DNA of 64,000 nt from Bacillus sp. CECT 9360 (GTDB taxonomy: Bacteria > Bacillota > Bacilli > Bacillales > DSM-1321). Position numbers and translations under genes: made by a program. A model generated the notes under the pieces. It searched no databases. It was not told where the DNA came from and saw only the letters and a list, made by a program, of their open reading frames with translations. Of this stretch, positions 8,848 to 17,615 are shown piece after piece. The number at the start of each line of letters is the position of its first letter. Within the stretch, counting starts at the first letter, position 1. The DNA lies in assembly GCF_918741275.1 (NCBI RefSeq), contig NZ_CAKKNA010000008.1:124001-188000 (forward strand), in the 5' to 3' direction.

Positions 8848-9639
8848 TTAAAAATCAAAAGAACCAAAGTCCGATGATGAAAATTGATTATTTTGTTCGA
8901 CAACTTCATATGTAATCTCTTCATCGGGGTTGGTTCTAAGTTCAATAATATAATCAAAATCATCCATCGTATATTCCGTGTTTTGTACAAAGACGTCCGG
9001 ATGTTCGACTACCTTGACAGAATTCAACCTCATAATTTCGCGAACGAGCTGCCAGTGGCGTTCGTTTGCCCTCTGTGTAGAAACAATTCCGTCGAGGATA
9101 AATAGGTTATCTTCGCTATATTCATCTTCAATCAACTGGCTGCGTATCGTTTGTTTAAGCAATGTCGAGGAAACAAACAGCCATCTTTTATTGGCACAAA
9201 CGCTAGCGGCAACAATCGACTCTGTCTTACCGACCCTGGGCATGCCGCGGATCCCGATTAATTTGTGGCCTTCCTGCTTGAACAGCTCAGCCATGAAATC
9301 CACTAAAAGGCCAAGTTCATTCCTGACGAATCTGAATGTCTTCTTATCGTCAGCGTCCCGTTGGATGTATCGGCCATGGCGTACCGCCAGGCGATCACGA
9401 AGCTTAGGTTCACGAAGTTTAATTAGTTTGATCGTATCCATCGTGCGTAGGATGGATTCAAACCTTTCAATGTTCCTGCTGTCTTTTGTTAGCAGCAGAA
9501 GCCCCCGCCGCCCTTGATCGACACCATTTATCGTCACTATATTTATTGAAAGCATACCTAATAAGGAAGAGATATCGCCTAATAATCCCGGGCGGTTTTT
9601 TTGAATTTCATATTCAAAATACCACTCTTTCTTTTCCAC
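8848..9639 (-). CDS. ymfK: DUF3388 protein with ACT-like and P-loop segments (YmfK)
   Basis: The 263-residue protein matches the conserved Bacillus YmfK (DUF3388) family of unknown function. Residues 1-70 resemble an ACT fold (EYEIQKNRPGLLGDISSLLGML). A Walker A-like motif GMPRVGKT is around residue 132, followed by a segment (LFILDGIVS) that may be the Walker B strand. Nucleotide binding is therefore likely but unproven. The start is GTG at 9639 with AGGAGTGG upstream. It ends 17 bases before the rodZ-like gene, so the two are probably co-transcribed. Confidence 0.85.
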   Translation of the reverse strand: MEKKEWYFEYEIQKNRPGLLGDISSLLGMLSINIVTINGVDQGRRGLLLLTKDSRNIERFESILRTMDTIKLIKLREPKLRDRLAVRHGRYIQRDADDKKTFRFVRNELGLLVDFMAELFKQEGHKLIGIRGMPRVGKTESIVAASVCANKRWLFVSSTLLKQTIRSQLIEDEYSEDNLFILDGIVSTQRANERHWQLVREIMRLNSVKVVEHPDVFVQNTEYTMDDFDYIIELRTNPDEEITYEVVEQNNQFSSSDFGSFDF

Positions 9640-9824
9640 CTAACCACTCCTTAAGCGACAGAATACGACATTTTTTGTATAAAAGAAAATTACACACTAG
9701 GCAGGCAGGTATGTATTAGCTCATTTCTGTTTTCTAAATTCTATAATATAGCATTTTATAGGAAGTTAAAAGGAGTAATCTTTAAAAAATTACACCTTTT
9801 TCTATTTTTTTGGTGCTTAAATGG

Positions 9825-9858
9825 AAAAGACCCCATCCAATAAAATGGAAGAGGTCTT
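9825..9858 (-). terminator. Terminator of ymfJ
   Basis: On the minus strand AAGACC-CTTCCA and TGGATG-GGTCTT arms pair around TTTTAT and are followed by TTTT, 20 bases after the ymfJ stop. Some pairs are mismatched or G-U. Confidence 0.85.
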
Positions 9859-9878
9859 AGCACCTGCTAAAATAATGA

Positions 9879-10136
9879 TTATTTTGAACCGTTATTTTCG
9901 ACTAATTTCACCATGACGCTTGCGATCGCATGTTTTTCTTCATCAGAAGCCACAGACCAAAGGTCAGACAGCACTCTTTCCTGGTCATTTTTCGGATCGA
10001 CTTGATTAGCAAGGTAATCGCCGATTTCAAACGCTAAATCATTAACGGAGCTTCCAGAAAGACCTTGGTGCTCTCCCTGATGGAGCCTGTCACCTAAAAA
10101 ATTCTTCCACTGATCCCAATTATCCAATACAGACAT
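9879..10136 (-). CDS. ymfJ: DUF3243 family protein (YmfJ)
   Basis: This is a small soluble protein of 85 residues, identical in length to the B. subtilis YmfJ/DUF3243 family. Recognisable parts are LDNWDQWKNFLGDRLHQG at the N-terminus and NDLAFEIGDYLANQVDPKN in the middle. The fold is a predicted helical bundle; no catalytic motif is visible and the function is unknown. AAAGGATGA precedes the ATG, and a terminator follows directly. Confidence 0.9.
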   Translation of the reverse strand: MSVLDNWDQWKNFLGDRLHQGEHQGLSGSSVNDLAFEIGDYLANQVDPKNDQERVLSDLWSVASDEEKHAIASVMVKLVENNGSK

Positions 10137-10227
10137 TGCTTATCATCCTTTCCTTCATAGTGTTACACCCATATTTTGTGAAGGAAAAGCGCTATTTATA
10201 CAATAATTTTTACTTTCCAATGGAAGT

Positions 10228-10953
10228 TTATGTATACCAGCCGCCATTGACGCCAATAATCTGACCCGTGATATAGGAAGCTTTATCAGATAATAAGTAG
10301 GCCACTGCATCCGCAACTTCCTCGGGAACCCCGACGCGTCCCATTGGGATATCAGCTTTAAGCAGTTCGAGTTCGGCTTTTGTAAAGGACTCCAGCATGG
10401 CGGTGGAAATGGCCCCTGGAGAAACCCCATTAACACGGATTCCACTTAAAGACAGCTCTTTTCCGAGCGCCTTGATGAAGGCATTTTGGCCTCCTTTAAC
10501 CATCGAATAAAGAACCTCAAAAGATGCCCCTGTATCTCCCCAAATAGAAGTAACCGCCACAATCGCACTATTGGACCGAGAGTTTAGCTTAGACAGAAGT
10601 TCCTTCGTTAACATAAAAGGAGAGGTAATGTGCAGCTGGACCATTTGATCCACGATCTTCTCATCCATATCTGTAACCAGTCCGTAATAGCTATTGCCGC
10701 TGTTCAAGACAATCGATTGCAACGAAAAGATGTTTTGAGACAGCTTTTCGTATCCGTCTTTTTCGCCCAAATCAGCTTGAATTGGAATCAGTTCGATATC
10801 ATATGGTTCGAGCTCTGACATCAGCTGCTCAATTGCTTTTTGATTTTGGTTGTAATGCAAATATAAAGAATAATTCTCCTGCGCAAGCTTTATCGCTATC
10901 GCTCTTCCAATTCCCCCACTTGCTCCCGTAATAAGGGCAAAACGTTTTTCCAC
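10228..10953 (-). CDS. ymfI: Short-chain dehydrogenase/reductase (YmfI)
   Basis: The protein is a classical SDR of 242 residues. It has the cofactor motif TGASGGIG (about residues 9-16), an NSG-type motif near 82, the catalytic Ser (VTSIWGD, about 134) and a YSMVKGG segment (about 147) carrying the Tyr-xxx-Lys pair, and ends IIGVNGGWYT. It is related to 3-oxoacyl-ACP reductases such as FabG, but the true substrate is unknown. The GTG at 10953 is chosen because AGGGGGAG lies seven bases upstream and the Rossmann fold then starts at once; the ATG at 11025 has no good site. An extended -10 promoter precedes it. Confidence 0.9.
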   Translation of the reverse strand: MEKRFALITGASGGIGRAIAIKLAQENYSLYLHYNQNQKAIEQLMSELEPYDIELIPIQADLGEKDGYEKLSQNIFSLQSIVLNSGNSYYGLVTDMDEKIVDQMVQLHITSPFMLTKELLSKLNSRSNSAIVAVTSIWGDTGASFEVLYSMVKGGQNAFIKALGKELSLSGIRVNGVSPGAISTAMLESFTKAELELLKADIPMGRVGVPEEVADAVAYLLSDKASYITGQIIGVNGGWYT

Positions 10954-10993
10954 TAGATTGCTCCCCCTTATCCTCTGTTTGGCTATGTTAACC

Positions 10994-11002
10994 ATTATAG
11001 CA
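10994..11002 (-). promoter_or_regulatory. Extended -10 promoter of ymfI
   Basis: The minus strand reads TGCTATAAT, a perfect extended -10 element, 41 bases before the GTG start. It immediately follows the ymfH terminator stem. No good -35 is visible. Confidence 0.6.
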
Positions 11003-11034
11003 AAACCTTGCCTTGAATCCGGCAAGGTTTTGTA
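11000..11034 (-). terminator. Terminator of ymfH
   Basis: A perfect 12-bp stem (CAAAACCTTGCC with GGCAAGGTTTTG) starts 9 bases after the ymfH stop. The T residues form the end of the stem rather than a free tail, so it may be bidirectional or partial. Confidence 0.75.
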
Positions 11035-11041
11035 TTTCGTA

Positions 11042-12328
11042 TTATTTCGGCAAGATCTGGCAGACGGTCATTCGCTCTTCGTCTATTAACTGCTCGGCTG
11101 CCTGTTTCACATCTTTGAATGTAATGTTCTCAAGTACCGGGACTACATCAAACAGATCCATATCATTGAACGCATAGCGTGTAAATTGATTGGCAATATA
11201 CTCTGGAGAGTTCAAGGCGCGAAGGAAGCTGCCGATTCTTTTCTTGATTGTTCGGTTCACACTTTCTTCGCTAATTCCTGTCCCTGATTTTGCTTTCAGC
11301 AAAATGTCCTTTAATCTATCCGTTAACTCCCTAGGACGGGTTGAATCCCCGCCGATGAGAGCAAAACCGAAGCCCTGCTCCTGAGTGAAGTCATAGGAGA
11401 AGGATTGATCGATATAGCCCTCCGAATACAACTCTTCGTAGAGATCTGAGGTCTTACCAAACAGAACCTCAAGCAGTACATTTGCGGTTAATTCGGTTTT
11501 CAAGAGCGCTGCTCCTGAAACATGAACATCCACCGCCTTTAGGCCAAGCATTACTTTTGGTGTTTGCACATTCATGTGGAGGACTTGGCTTTTCTTGGCC
11601 ACACCAGTTGGTTCATCCTCAAAATGTCTTGCGATCTCAGGTTGCTCACTGTATTCCTTGTTCTCTTGATTTTTTCTTATTAACTCGATTGTCTGCTCGG
11701 GGTCTACCGGACCGACAATAAACAAGAGCATATTGCTCGGATGATAAAACGTTTCGTAGCATTCGTAAAGCATATCCTTGGTGATTTTCGCAATCGAATC
11801 CACCGTGCCGGCAATATCGATTTTTACAGGGTGATGCTCATACATATTCTGGATGCAGCCGAAGTAAAGCCTCCAGTCCGCATTGTCGTCGTACATATTG
11901 ATTTCCTGGCCGATAATTCCTTTCTCTTTTTCAACCGTCTTTTCGGAAAAATAAGGCTCCTGTACGAAATCAATTAATGTTGTCAGGTTTTTCTGGAAAT
12001 CAAAAGTACTTGAGAAAAGATACGCAGTCCTAGTAAAGGATGTGAAGGCATTAGCTGAAGCCCCCTGTTTGCTGAATTGCTGGAACACATCGCCATCTTC
12101 TTTCTCGAACAATTTATGCTCCAAAAAGTGGGCGATCCCATCCGGAACCTTTACGAAATCTTGCTTTTTCAGCGGCTTAAAATGATTGTCGACCGAACCA
12201 TATTTGGTCGTGAACGTTGCGTATGATTTGTTAAAGCCTTTTTTAGGCAATATGTAAACCTGTAAGCCGTTATCCATCTTTTCGTGAAACAATTCTTCCT
12301 GAAGCTGGTCAAACGTGATTTTCTCCAT
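11042..12328 (-). CDS. ymfH: M16 family zinc metallopeptidase, active-site bearing (YmfH)
   Basis: The 428-residue protein is an M16 (pitrilysin/processing peptidase) homologue with the inverted zinc motif HFLEH near residue 69 and a downstream E (IGQEINMYDD, about 143) as third ligand. It is thus the catalytically competent half of a two-gene pair. The upstream gene ymfF is a homologue without the motif, and the two genes overlap by one base (TAATG), so translation is coupled and a 1:1 heterodimer is likely, as in bacterial M16B peptidases. The substrate is not known. A strong terminator follows. Confidence 0.92.
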   Translation of the reverse strand: MEKITFDQLQEELFHEKMDNGLQVYILPKKGFNKSYATFTTKYGSVDNHFKPLKKQDFVKVPDGIAHFLEHKLFEKEDGDVFQQFSKQGASANAFTSFTRTAYLFSSTFDFQKNLTTLIDFVQEPYFSEKTVEKEKGIIGQEINMYDDNADWRLYFGCIQNMYEHHPVKIDIAGTVDSIAKITKDMLYECYETFYHPSNMLLFIVGPVDPEQTIELIRKNQENKEYSEQPEIARHFEDEPTGVAKKSQVLHMNVQTPKVMLGLKAVDVHVSGAALLKTELTANVLLEVLFGKTSDLYEELYSEGYIDQSFSYDFTQEQGFGFALIGGDSTRPRELTDRLKDILLKAKSGTGISEESVNRTIKKRIGSFLRALNSPEYIANQFTRYAFNDMDLFDVVPVLENITFKDVKQAAEQLIDEERMTVCQILPK

Positions 12329-13605
12329 TATGCCTGCACCTCCGTGCCAGTCAGGAAATAAATCGTGTCACATTCGATCTTTTGCGCCACTTTAACAATT
12401 TCCTCTTTGGTGGTTTTTTCTGTTTTTTCAAGCCATTCATCGAGCGGGATGTTCATACCGGATATCACATTATGATATAGTATTTCCACTAAACCGCGTG
12501 CGACATCGGCGGTCTCTAAAATCTGGTTCTTTACTACGGCTTTTGTCTGGGCGAGGTCCTCTTCTGTGAAATTGCCCTGCTTCATTTCTTTCATTTGCTC
12601 TCTAATGATTTCGACCGCCTGCCCGTAATTTTTATTCTCAATGCCTGACATGACGATCAGCAAGCCTTTATGGCTTTCGATCCGAGAAGAAGCATAATAA
12701 GCAAGGCTCGCTTTCTCACGTACATTGATGAAAAGTTTGGAATGGGAGAATCCGCCGAAAATGCCGTTGAAAAGCTGAAGCGCATAATAGTCCTCATCTC
12801 CGTACAAGACGTTGGTACGATAGCCCACGTTCAATTTCCCTTGCTTTACATCCTGCTTTTCGACCACTTCTTTCTCTTTTTCCACTTTTTTCTGAACAGG
12901 CTTTATTCTCTTCGGATTTCTTTCCTTAAGACTTACGTATTTATCCGCCAACTCTTCGACTTCATGTTCATTGAGGTCGCCGATGACATAGAAGTCGATC
13001 TCATCTTCGGAAAGGGCTTTTTTATAATAAGTGTATAGAAGCTCTGGAGTAATCTTATCTAAATCTGCCTCGAACCCAATCGTTTCGAGAGCATAGGGTT
13101 CATTTTTGCACATTTCCTCAACAAGTCGTTTCGTGGAATAGCGCATTTTATCATCATATACTGATTGGATCCGCTGTTTTAAAGACCGTTTCTCCTTTAA
13201 CACCGTATCCGCTTCAAAAGCTTCTCCATCCGTTTTAGGATGAAACACCACCTCCATCAGCAGTTCAAAGCCTTTTGCCAATAAAGGGGCAGAGTTAGAT
13301 AGAAATTTTTCATTGGCGATTTCCATTGCAAAACTGATAATTTGATATTCACCTTTTTTAGCCACGTCAACATCAAGGCTTGCTCCGTATAACTCAGCAA
13401 GATAGGAGCGCAACTCTGTAGATGTTGGATGCGTTTCAGTCGTGCTCTGCAAAACGTAAGGGAGCAGTGACCTATAGGTGACTGTGTCAGTAGTTAAGGG
13501 TGCCTTCATTTTTAATACCAATGTATTGGTTTTATACTTTTCGGTTTTCACGATATGTAAATTATAGCCCGGTTTCTTTTTTACAATGTCCGAAGTAATC
13601 GCCAT
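12328..13605 (-). CDS. ymfF: M16 family peptidase homologue without zinc motif (YmfF)
   Basis: The 425-residue protein aligns with the M16 family (LRSYLAELYGASLDV, GGFSHSKLFINVREKASLAYYASSRIE), but no HxxEH is present where YmfH has HFLEH; the equivalent region reads TSTELRSYLAELYG. It probably provides the R/Y-containing substrate-binding half of a heterodimer with YmfH, as known for paired M16B subunits. The ATG at 13605 follows AAGGAGG. A sigma-A-like promoter lies 120-150 bases upstream, so ymfF-ymfH form a two-gene operon. Confidence 0.92.
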   Translation of the reverse strand: MAITSDIVKKKPGYNLHIVKTEKYKTNTLVLKMKAPLTTDTVTYRSLLPYVLQSTTETHPTSTELRSYLAELYGASLDVDVAKKGEYQIISFAMEIANEKFLSNSAPLLAKGFELLMEVVFHPKTDGEAFEADTVLKEKRSLKQRIQSVYDDKMRYSTKRLVEEMCKNEPYALETIGFEADLDKITPELLYTYYKKALSEDEIDFYVIGDLNEHEVEELADKYVSLKERNPKRIKPVQKKVEKEKEVVEKQDVKQGKLNVGYRTNVLYGDEDYYALQLFNGIFGGFSHSKLFINVREKASLAYYASSRIESHKGLLIVMSGIENKNYGQAVEIIREQMKEMKQGNFTEEDLAQTKAVVKNQILETADVARGLVEILYHNVISGMNIPLDEWLEKTEKTTKEEIVKVAQKIECDTIYFLTGTEVQA

Positions 13606-13724
13606 TCAGTTGTCCTCCTTGTAAAAATACGTAATATCATTAGCCCTATTGTTTGTAGAACGGAAACCTTTTAAACATATACGTTCGATAAACTCATGAC
13701 TTGGATAAAATTCTTTCTCATACA

Positions 13725-13754
13725 AATATACAAGGTAATGGAAATTTCATGCAA
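13725..13754 (-). promoter_or_regulatory. Probable sigma-A promoter of ymfF-ymfH
   Basis: The minus strand has TTGCAT (13754-13749), an 18-base spacer and TATATT (13730-13725), about 120 bases before the ymfF start. Confidence 0.6.
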
Positions 13755-13821
13755 GCTGTACGACCTGTTTCAAAAAATAATCTATTAACATAATATTGTT
13801 ATGATTTATTCAAAAAGAAAT

Positions 13822-13853
13822 GAAAAAGCTGCCTGCATATCGCAGACAGCTTT
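13822..13853 (-). terminator. Terminator of the nupOPQ operon
   Basis: On the minus strand AAAGCTGTCTGC and GCAGGCAGCTTT pair across a GATAT loop (one G-U), followed by TTC and further T-rich sequence, 15 bases after the nupQ stop. Confidence 0.9.
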
Positions 13854-13868
13854 ACATGAATACACCTA

Positions 13869-14828
13869 TTATCTTTTCCCTTTAATATACGGATGGCCGG
13901 ATGCCTTCGGAGCATCTGCTCTTCCGATAAATCCTGCAAGTGCAATAATCGTCAGAATGTAAGGAGCAATCAATAAATACACGGGCGGGATCTCGCTAAA
14001 GAATGGCAGTTGCGCTCCAACAATGCTCAAGCTTTGCGCCAGACCGAAGAACAGCCCGGCACCCATTGCGCCTATTGGATGCCATTTACCGAAAATCATC
14101 GCGGCAATCGCCATGAACCCCTGGCCGTTGATGGTTGAATGGCTGAAATCGAGGGTTACAGTCAATGCATGGACAGCGCCGCCGATACCGCCAAGCGCAC
14201 CTGATAAAATAACACCTACATAGCGCATTTTATAAACATTGATTCCCATTGTATCGGCCGCCATCGGATGTTCCCCGACGGAGCGCAAACGCAATCCAAA
14301 CGGAGTCTTGTAAATGATGTACCAAACCAGGATCGCAAGTAGAATCGCGATATAGGAAATATAATATCCATTCGAAAAGAAAATCGGACCGATTACCGGA
14401 ATATCACTTAAAATCGGGATATCTATTTTATCGAATGTTTGTTTAATGATATCTGTTTGTCCTTTGTCATAAATTTTCTTGACAAGGAATAAAGACAATC
14501 CTACTGCCAACAGGTTAATGGCCACACCGCTGACCGTTTGATCGGCGCGGAATGTAATCGAAGCCAAAGCGTGAAGCAAGGAGAATATCATCGCCGCAAC
14601 CATAGCGACAAGAATGGACACCCACGGGGTCAGTGCTCCTAACTGTTCCGCGAAAGTTAAGTTGAAAACGATACTGACAAATGCCCCGATCACCATTAAT
14701 CCTTCCAGACCGATGTTTACAACCCCGGAGCGTTCAGAAAAAACGCCGCCGAGAGCAGTGAAAATAAGTGGTGCCGCAAGGGCAATCATCGATGGGACGA
14801 TAATTTGCAAAATCTGATAGAAGTCCAC
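13869..14828 (-). CDS. nupQ: Nucleoside ABC transporter permease (NupQ-like)
   Basis: The 319-residue membrane protein belongs to the BPD/RbsC-like permease family and has the internal motif GIGGAVHALTVTLDF and the typical NIGLEGLMVIGAF stretch near residue 38. It resembles B. subtilis NupQ (YufQ), one of two permeases of the guanosine/nucleoside importer NupNOPQ. Hydrophobic segments cover most of its length. It starts with GTG at 14828, directly after the nupP stop codon, with AAGGGGG upstream. Last gene of the operon. Confidence 0.9.
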   Translation of the reverse strand: MDFYQILQIIVPSMIALAAPLIFTALGGVFSERSGVVNIGLEGLMVIGAFVSIVFNLTFAEQLGALTPWVSILVAMVAAMIFSLLHALASITFRADQTVSGVAINLLAVGLSLFLVKKIYDKGQTDIIKQTFDKIDIPILSDIPVIGPIFFSNGYYISYIAILLAILVWYIIYKTPFGLRLRSVGEHPMAADTMGINVYKMRYVGVILSGALGGIGGAVHALTVTLDFSHSTINGQGFMAIAAMIFGKWHPIGAMGAGLFFGLAQSLSIVGAQLPFFSEIPPVYLLIAPYILTIIALAGFIGRADAPKASGHPYIKGKR

Positions 14829-15875
14829 CTATTTCGCCCCCTTTTTAGAAATACGTGAAATAATCCAGCGAATAAAATAACCTGAAGCTACAAAGAAAAT
14901 AATCAAAGCAATGACAATATCAACAATTTCGTTTGGAACGCCAGCTTCCAGAGGCATATTCAAGGCACCATTCTTCAATCCGCCGAATAATATCGCCGCA
15001 AGCACGACCCCGATCGCTGTGTTTGCTCCGAGAAGAGCGACTGCGATACCATCGAAGCCGACGCCGGTAAACCCGCCTTTGATTGCGGCATACCCAAACG
15101 TACCAAGCCCTTCCATAGCCCCCGCAAGTCCTGCGAATGTGCCTGAAATGACCATGGAAAGAATGATGTTTCGATTAACACTCATTCCCGCATACTCAGA
15201 AGCATGCTGGTTGAAACCGACAGCTTTTAACTCAAAGCCGGTAGTCGTTTTCTCAAGAATGAACCACATGATGATCGCACAAATGATCGCGATAATGATT
15301 CCCCAGTGCATACGGGACAGGTCAGTCATATTCTCAAATGTTATAGAACGCAATGAAGCCGTTTCGGCGATATTCTCTGTTTTATCTTGTTTATCAGACA
15401 AAACATTGATAATAAGATAGTTTGTAATATGCAAAGCTGTATAGTTAAGCATGATCGTTACGATAACTTCATGAACCCTGAATTTCGCCTTTAGCAACCC
15501 AGGGATAAAAGCCCATAGGGCCCCGGCAACTGCACCGGCAAGTACGGCAAGCGGTAAATGGATAATTTTAGGCAGATCGAATTCAATACCTACCCAGACG
15601 GCAGCCAGCCAGCCGACGATCAATTGGCCTTCAACCCCGATATTGAAAAGGCCTGTTCTGAACGCAAACGCAACGGCAAGGCCCGCAAAGATATAGGGAG
15701 TGATTTGACGGACCGTTTCACCCATATAAAATTCATCCCCGAATATCCCGGCAAGCATTGCGGAATATCCGCTTACAGGATCATAACCGCTTACAAGCAT
15801 GATAATCGCCCCTGCTATCAATCCAAGCAATACCGAAATAACAGGAATCGATAAGTTCAATAATTTTTTAGCCAT
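14829..15875 (-). CDS. nupP: Nucleoside ABC transporter permease (NupP-like)
   Basis: The 348-residue multi-span permease pairs with NupQ. It contains the FNIGVEGQLIVG stretch (about residue 74) and GLAGAMEGLGTFG (about 255), conserved in permeases that work with BMP-type binding proteins. Most of the chain is hydrophobic. The ATG at 15875 is used, eight bases after AGGTGG; the upstream GTG at 15887 overlaps that site. Its first 8 bases overlap the end of nupO, which suggests translational coupling of ATPase and permease. Confidence 0.9.
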   Translation of the reverse strand: MAKKLLNLSIPVISVLLGLIAGAIIMLVSGYDPVSGYSAMLAGIFGDEFYMGETVRQITPYIFAGLAVAFAFRTGLFNIGVEGQLIVGWLAAVWVGIEFDLPKIIHLPLAVLAGAVAGALWAFIPGLLKAKFRVHEVIVTIMLNYTALHITNYLIINVLSDKQDKTENIAETASLRSITFENMTDLSRMHWGIIIAIICAIIMWFILEKTTTGFELKAVGFNQHASEYAGMSVNRNIILSMVISGTFAGLAGAMEGLGTFGYAAIKGGFTGVGFDGIAVALLGANTAIGVVLAAILFGGLKNGALNMPLEAGVPNEIVDIVIALIIFFVASGYFIRWIISRISKKGAK

Positions 15876-17403
15876 TTGTCGTTCCACCTGCTTCCATCCT
15901 CTTACTGCCTGCCATTAGGAGTCCCAGTTCCTGTTCTGTCGTTTCTTTTGGATTCACAATGGCAACTATCTCCCCTTCATAGATAACGGCAATGCGGTCA
16001 CTGACGTTCATGATTTCATCCAGCTCGAATGAAACGAGCAATACCGCCTTTCCATGATCACGCTGTTCAAGCAGGCGTTTGTGAATATATTCAATGGCCC
16101 CGACATCGAGCCCCCGGGTCGGCTGTGCCGCTATCAGCAAATCGGGATCGCGGTCTACTTCACGGCCGATAATCGCTTTTTGCTGGTTACCACCTGATAA
16201 AGCACGGGCAGGCGTATACTCACTCGGTGTTCTTACATCAAATTCACTAATTAACGTCCTAGCTTTTTCATAAATCTTCCGGTAGTTTAAAACGCCGCTT
16301 CGGGAATTTGGTTTCTTGTAATAAGTCTGTAATACCATATTTTCACCGATTGTATAGTCCAGAACCAAACCGTGCTTGTGACGGTCTTGTGGAATATGGC
16401 CTACACCGGATTCGGCAATTTTTCGCGGCGTTTTATTCTTGATTTCGGTTCCATTGATTTTAATGGAGCCGTCATCTGCTTTCCGAAGTCCTGTAAGGGC
16501 TTCAATCAATTCAGACTGTCCGTTGCCGTCAACCCCGGCAATTCCGACAATCTCACCGGCCCTGACTGTGAGATTTAGTCCCTTAACAGCCTGTACTCCG
16601 CGTGAATCATTCACTGTCAGGTCTTTTACTTCCAACACATCAGCAGCGGGATTAGCCTCCGATTTCTCCGTTTTAAAGACAACGTCGCGGCCGACCATCA
16701 AGCTTGCAAGAGCATCCGGGTTCGTTTCACTGACATTTACGGTCCCGATTCCCTGTCCTTTTCGGATGACAGTCACACGATCACACACTTCCATGATCTC
16801 CTTTAATTTATGGGTGATCAAGATGATTGATTTACCCTCTTTTACAAGCGTATCCATAATTGTGATGAGTTCTTTGATTTCCTGGGGTGTTAATACCGCA
16901 GTCGGTTCGTCAAAAATTAAAATTTCCGCTCCCCGATAGAGAGTTTTCAGGATTTCGACTCTTTGCTGCATCCCAACGGAAATATCTTCAATTCTCGCAT
17001 CTGGATCGACCCTTAACCCGTAACGCTCTGAAAGCTCACGGACTTCCTTATTGGCCGCTTTAAGATCAATCTTTCCATTTTTTGAAGGTTCTTTGCCGAG
17101 AATGATATTTTCCGTTACTGTAAAAGGATCGACCAGCATAAAGTGCTGATGCACCATCCCGATGCCCAATTCATTGGCAATATTCGGGTCGGTAATCTTA
17201 ACGGGTTTCCCATTTACACGGATTTCCCCTTTCTCTGGCTGGTACAAGCCGAATAGAACATTCATCAAGGTCGATTTCCCTGCCCCGTTTTCGCCGAGGA
17301 GCGCATGGATCTCCCCTTTCTTCACCTGCAGCGTCACATTATCATTCGCAACGATGCCGGGAAATTCCTTTCGAATATTAAGCATTTCAATAACATATTC
17401 CAC
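15868..17403 (-). CDS. nupO: Nucleoside ABC transporter ATP-binding protein (NupO-like)
   Basis: The 511-residue protein has two tandem ATPase domains, as in sugar and nucleoside importers. The first has Walker A GENGAGKST (about residues 37-45) and Walker B ILIFDEPTAVL (about 159). The second has a degenerate Walker A region (GVDGNGQSEL, about 292) and LSGGNQQKAIIGRE (about 408), with DLLIAAQPTRGLD after it. The second site is probably of low or no activity, as known for this family. It energises the NupPQ permease. GTG at 17403 follows AGGAG. A terminator separates it from the binding-protein gene. Confidence 0.93.
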   Translation of the reverse strand: MEYVIEMLNIRKEFPGIVANDNVTLQVKKGEIHALLGENGAGKSTLMNVLFGLYQPEKGEIRVNGKPVKITDPNIANELGIGMVHQHFMLVDPFTVTENIILGKEPSKNGKIDLKAANKEVRELSERYGLRVDPDARIEDISVGMQQRVEILKTLYRGAEILIFDEPTAVLTPQEIKELITIMDTLVKEGKSIILITHKLKEIMEVCDRVTVIRKGQGIGTVNVSETNPDALASLMVGRDVVFKTEKSEANPAADVLEVKDLTVNDSRGVQAVKGLNLTVRAGEIVGIAGVDGNGQSELIEALTGLRKADDGSIKINGTEIKNKTPRKIAESGVGHIPQDRHKHGLVLDYTIGENMVLQTYYKKPNSRSGVLNYRKIYEKARTLISEFDVRTPSEYTPARALSGGNQQKAIIGREVDRDPDLLIAAQPTRGLDVGAIEYIHKRLLEQRDHGKAVLLVSFELDEIMNVSDRIAVIYEGEIVAIVNPKETTEQELGLLMAGSKRMEAGGTTNG

Positions 17404-17545
17404 TTATGATCAACTCCTAAAAAGTGAGTGGGTGTTCGAATGGCATTTATCCTTTAATTTTGAAAAAACCAAAGGAAAAACTACAAAGCGATTTTCATAG
17501 TTTTTCACTTGCTTTCTTCAAGTATATACACTGGTTTAAACGGAT

Positions 17546-17590
17546 AAAAAGGAGGAATAAGTGGCAGAAACTGCCCAGATTATTCCTCCT
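17546..17590 (-). terminator. Intercistronic terminator between nupN and nupO
   Basis: On the minus strand AGGAGGAATAA and TTATTCCTCCT make an 11-bp stem with an inner GGCAG/CTGCC hairpin, followed by TTTTATCC. It probably makes most transcripts end after nupN, giving more binding protein than transporter. It could also stabilise the nupN mRNA 3' end. Confidence 0.88.
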
Positions 17591-17615
17591 ATGATTATTA
17601 ATCTCGCATTAAGTA

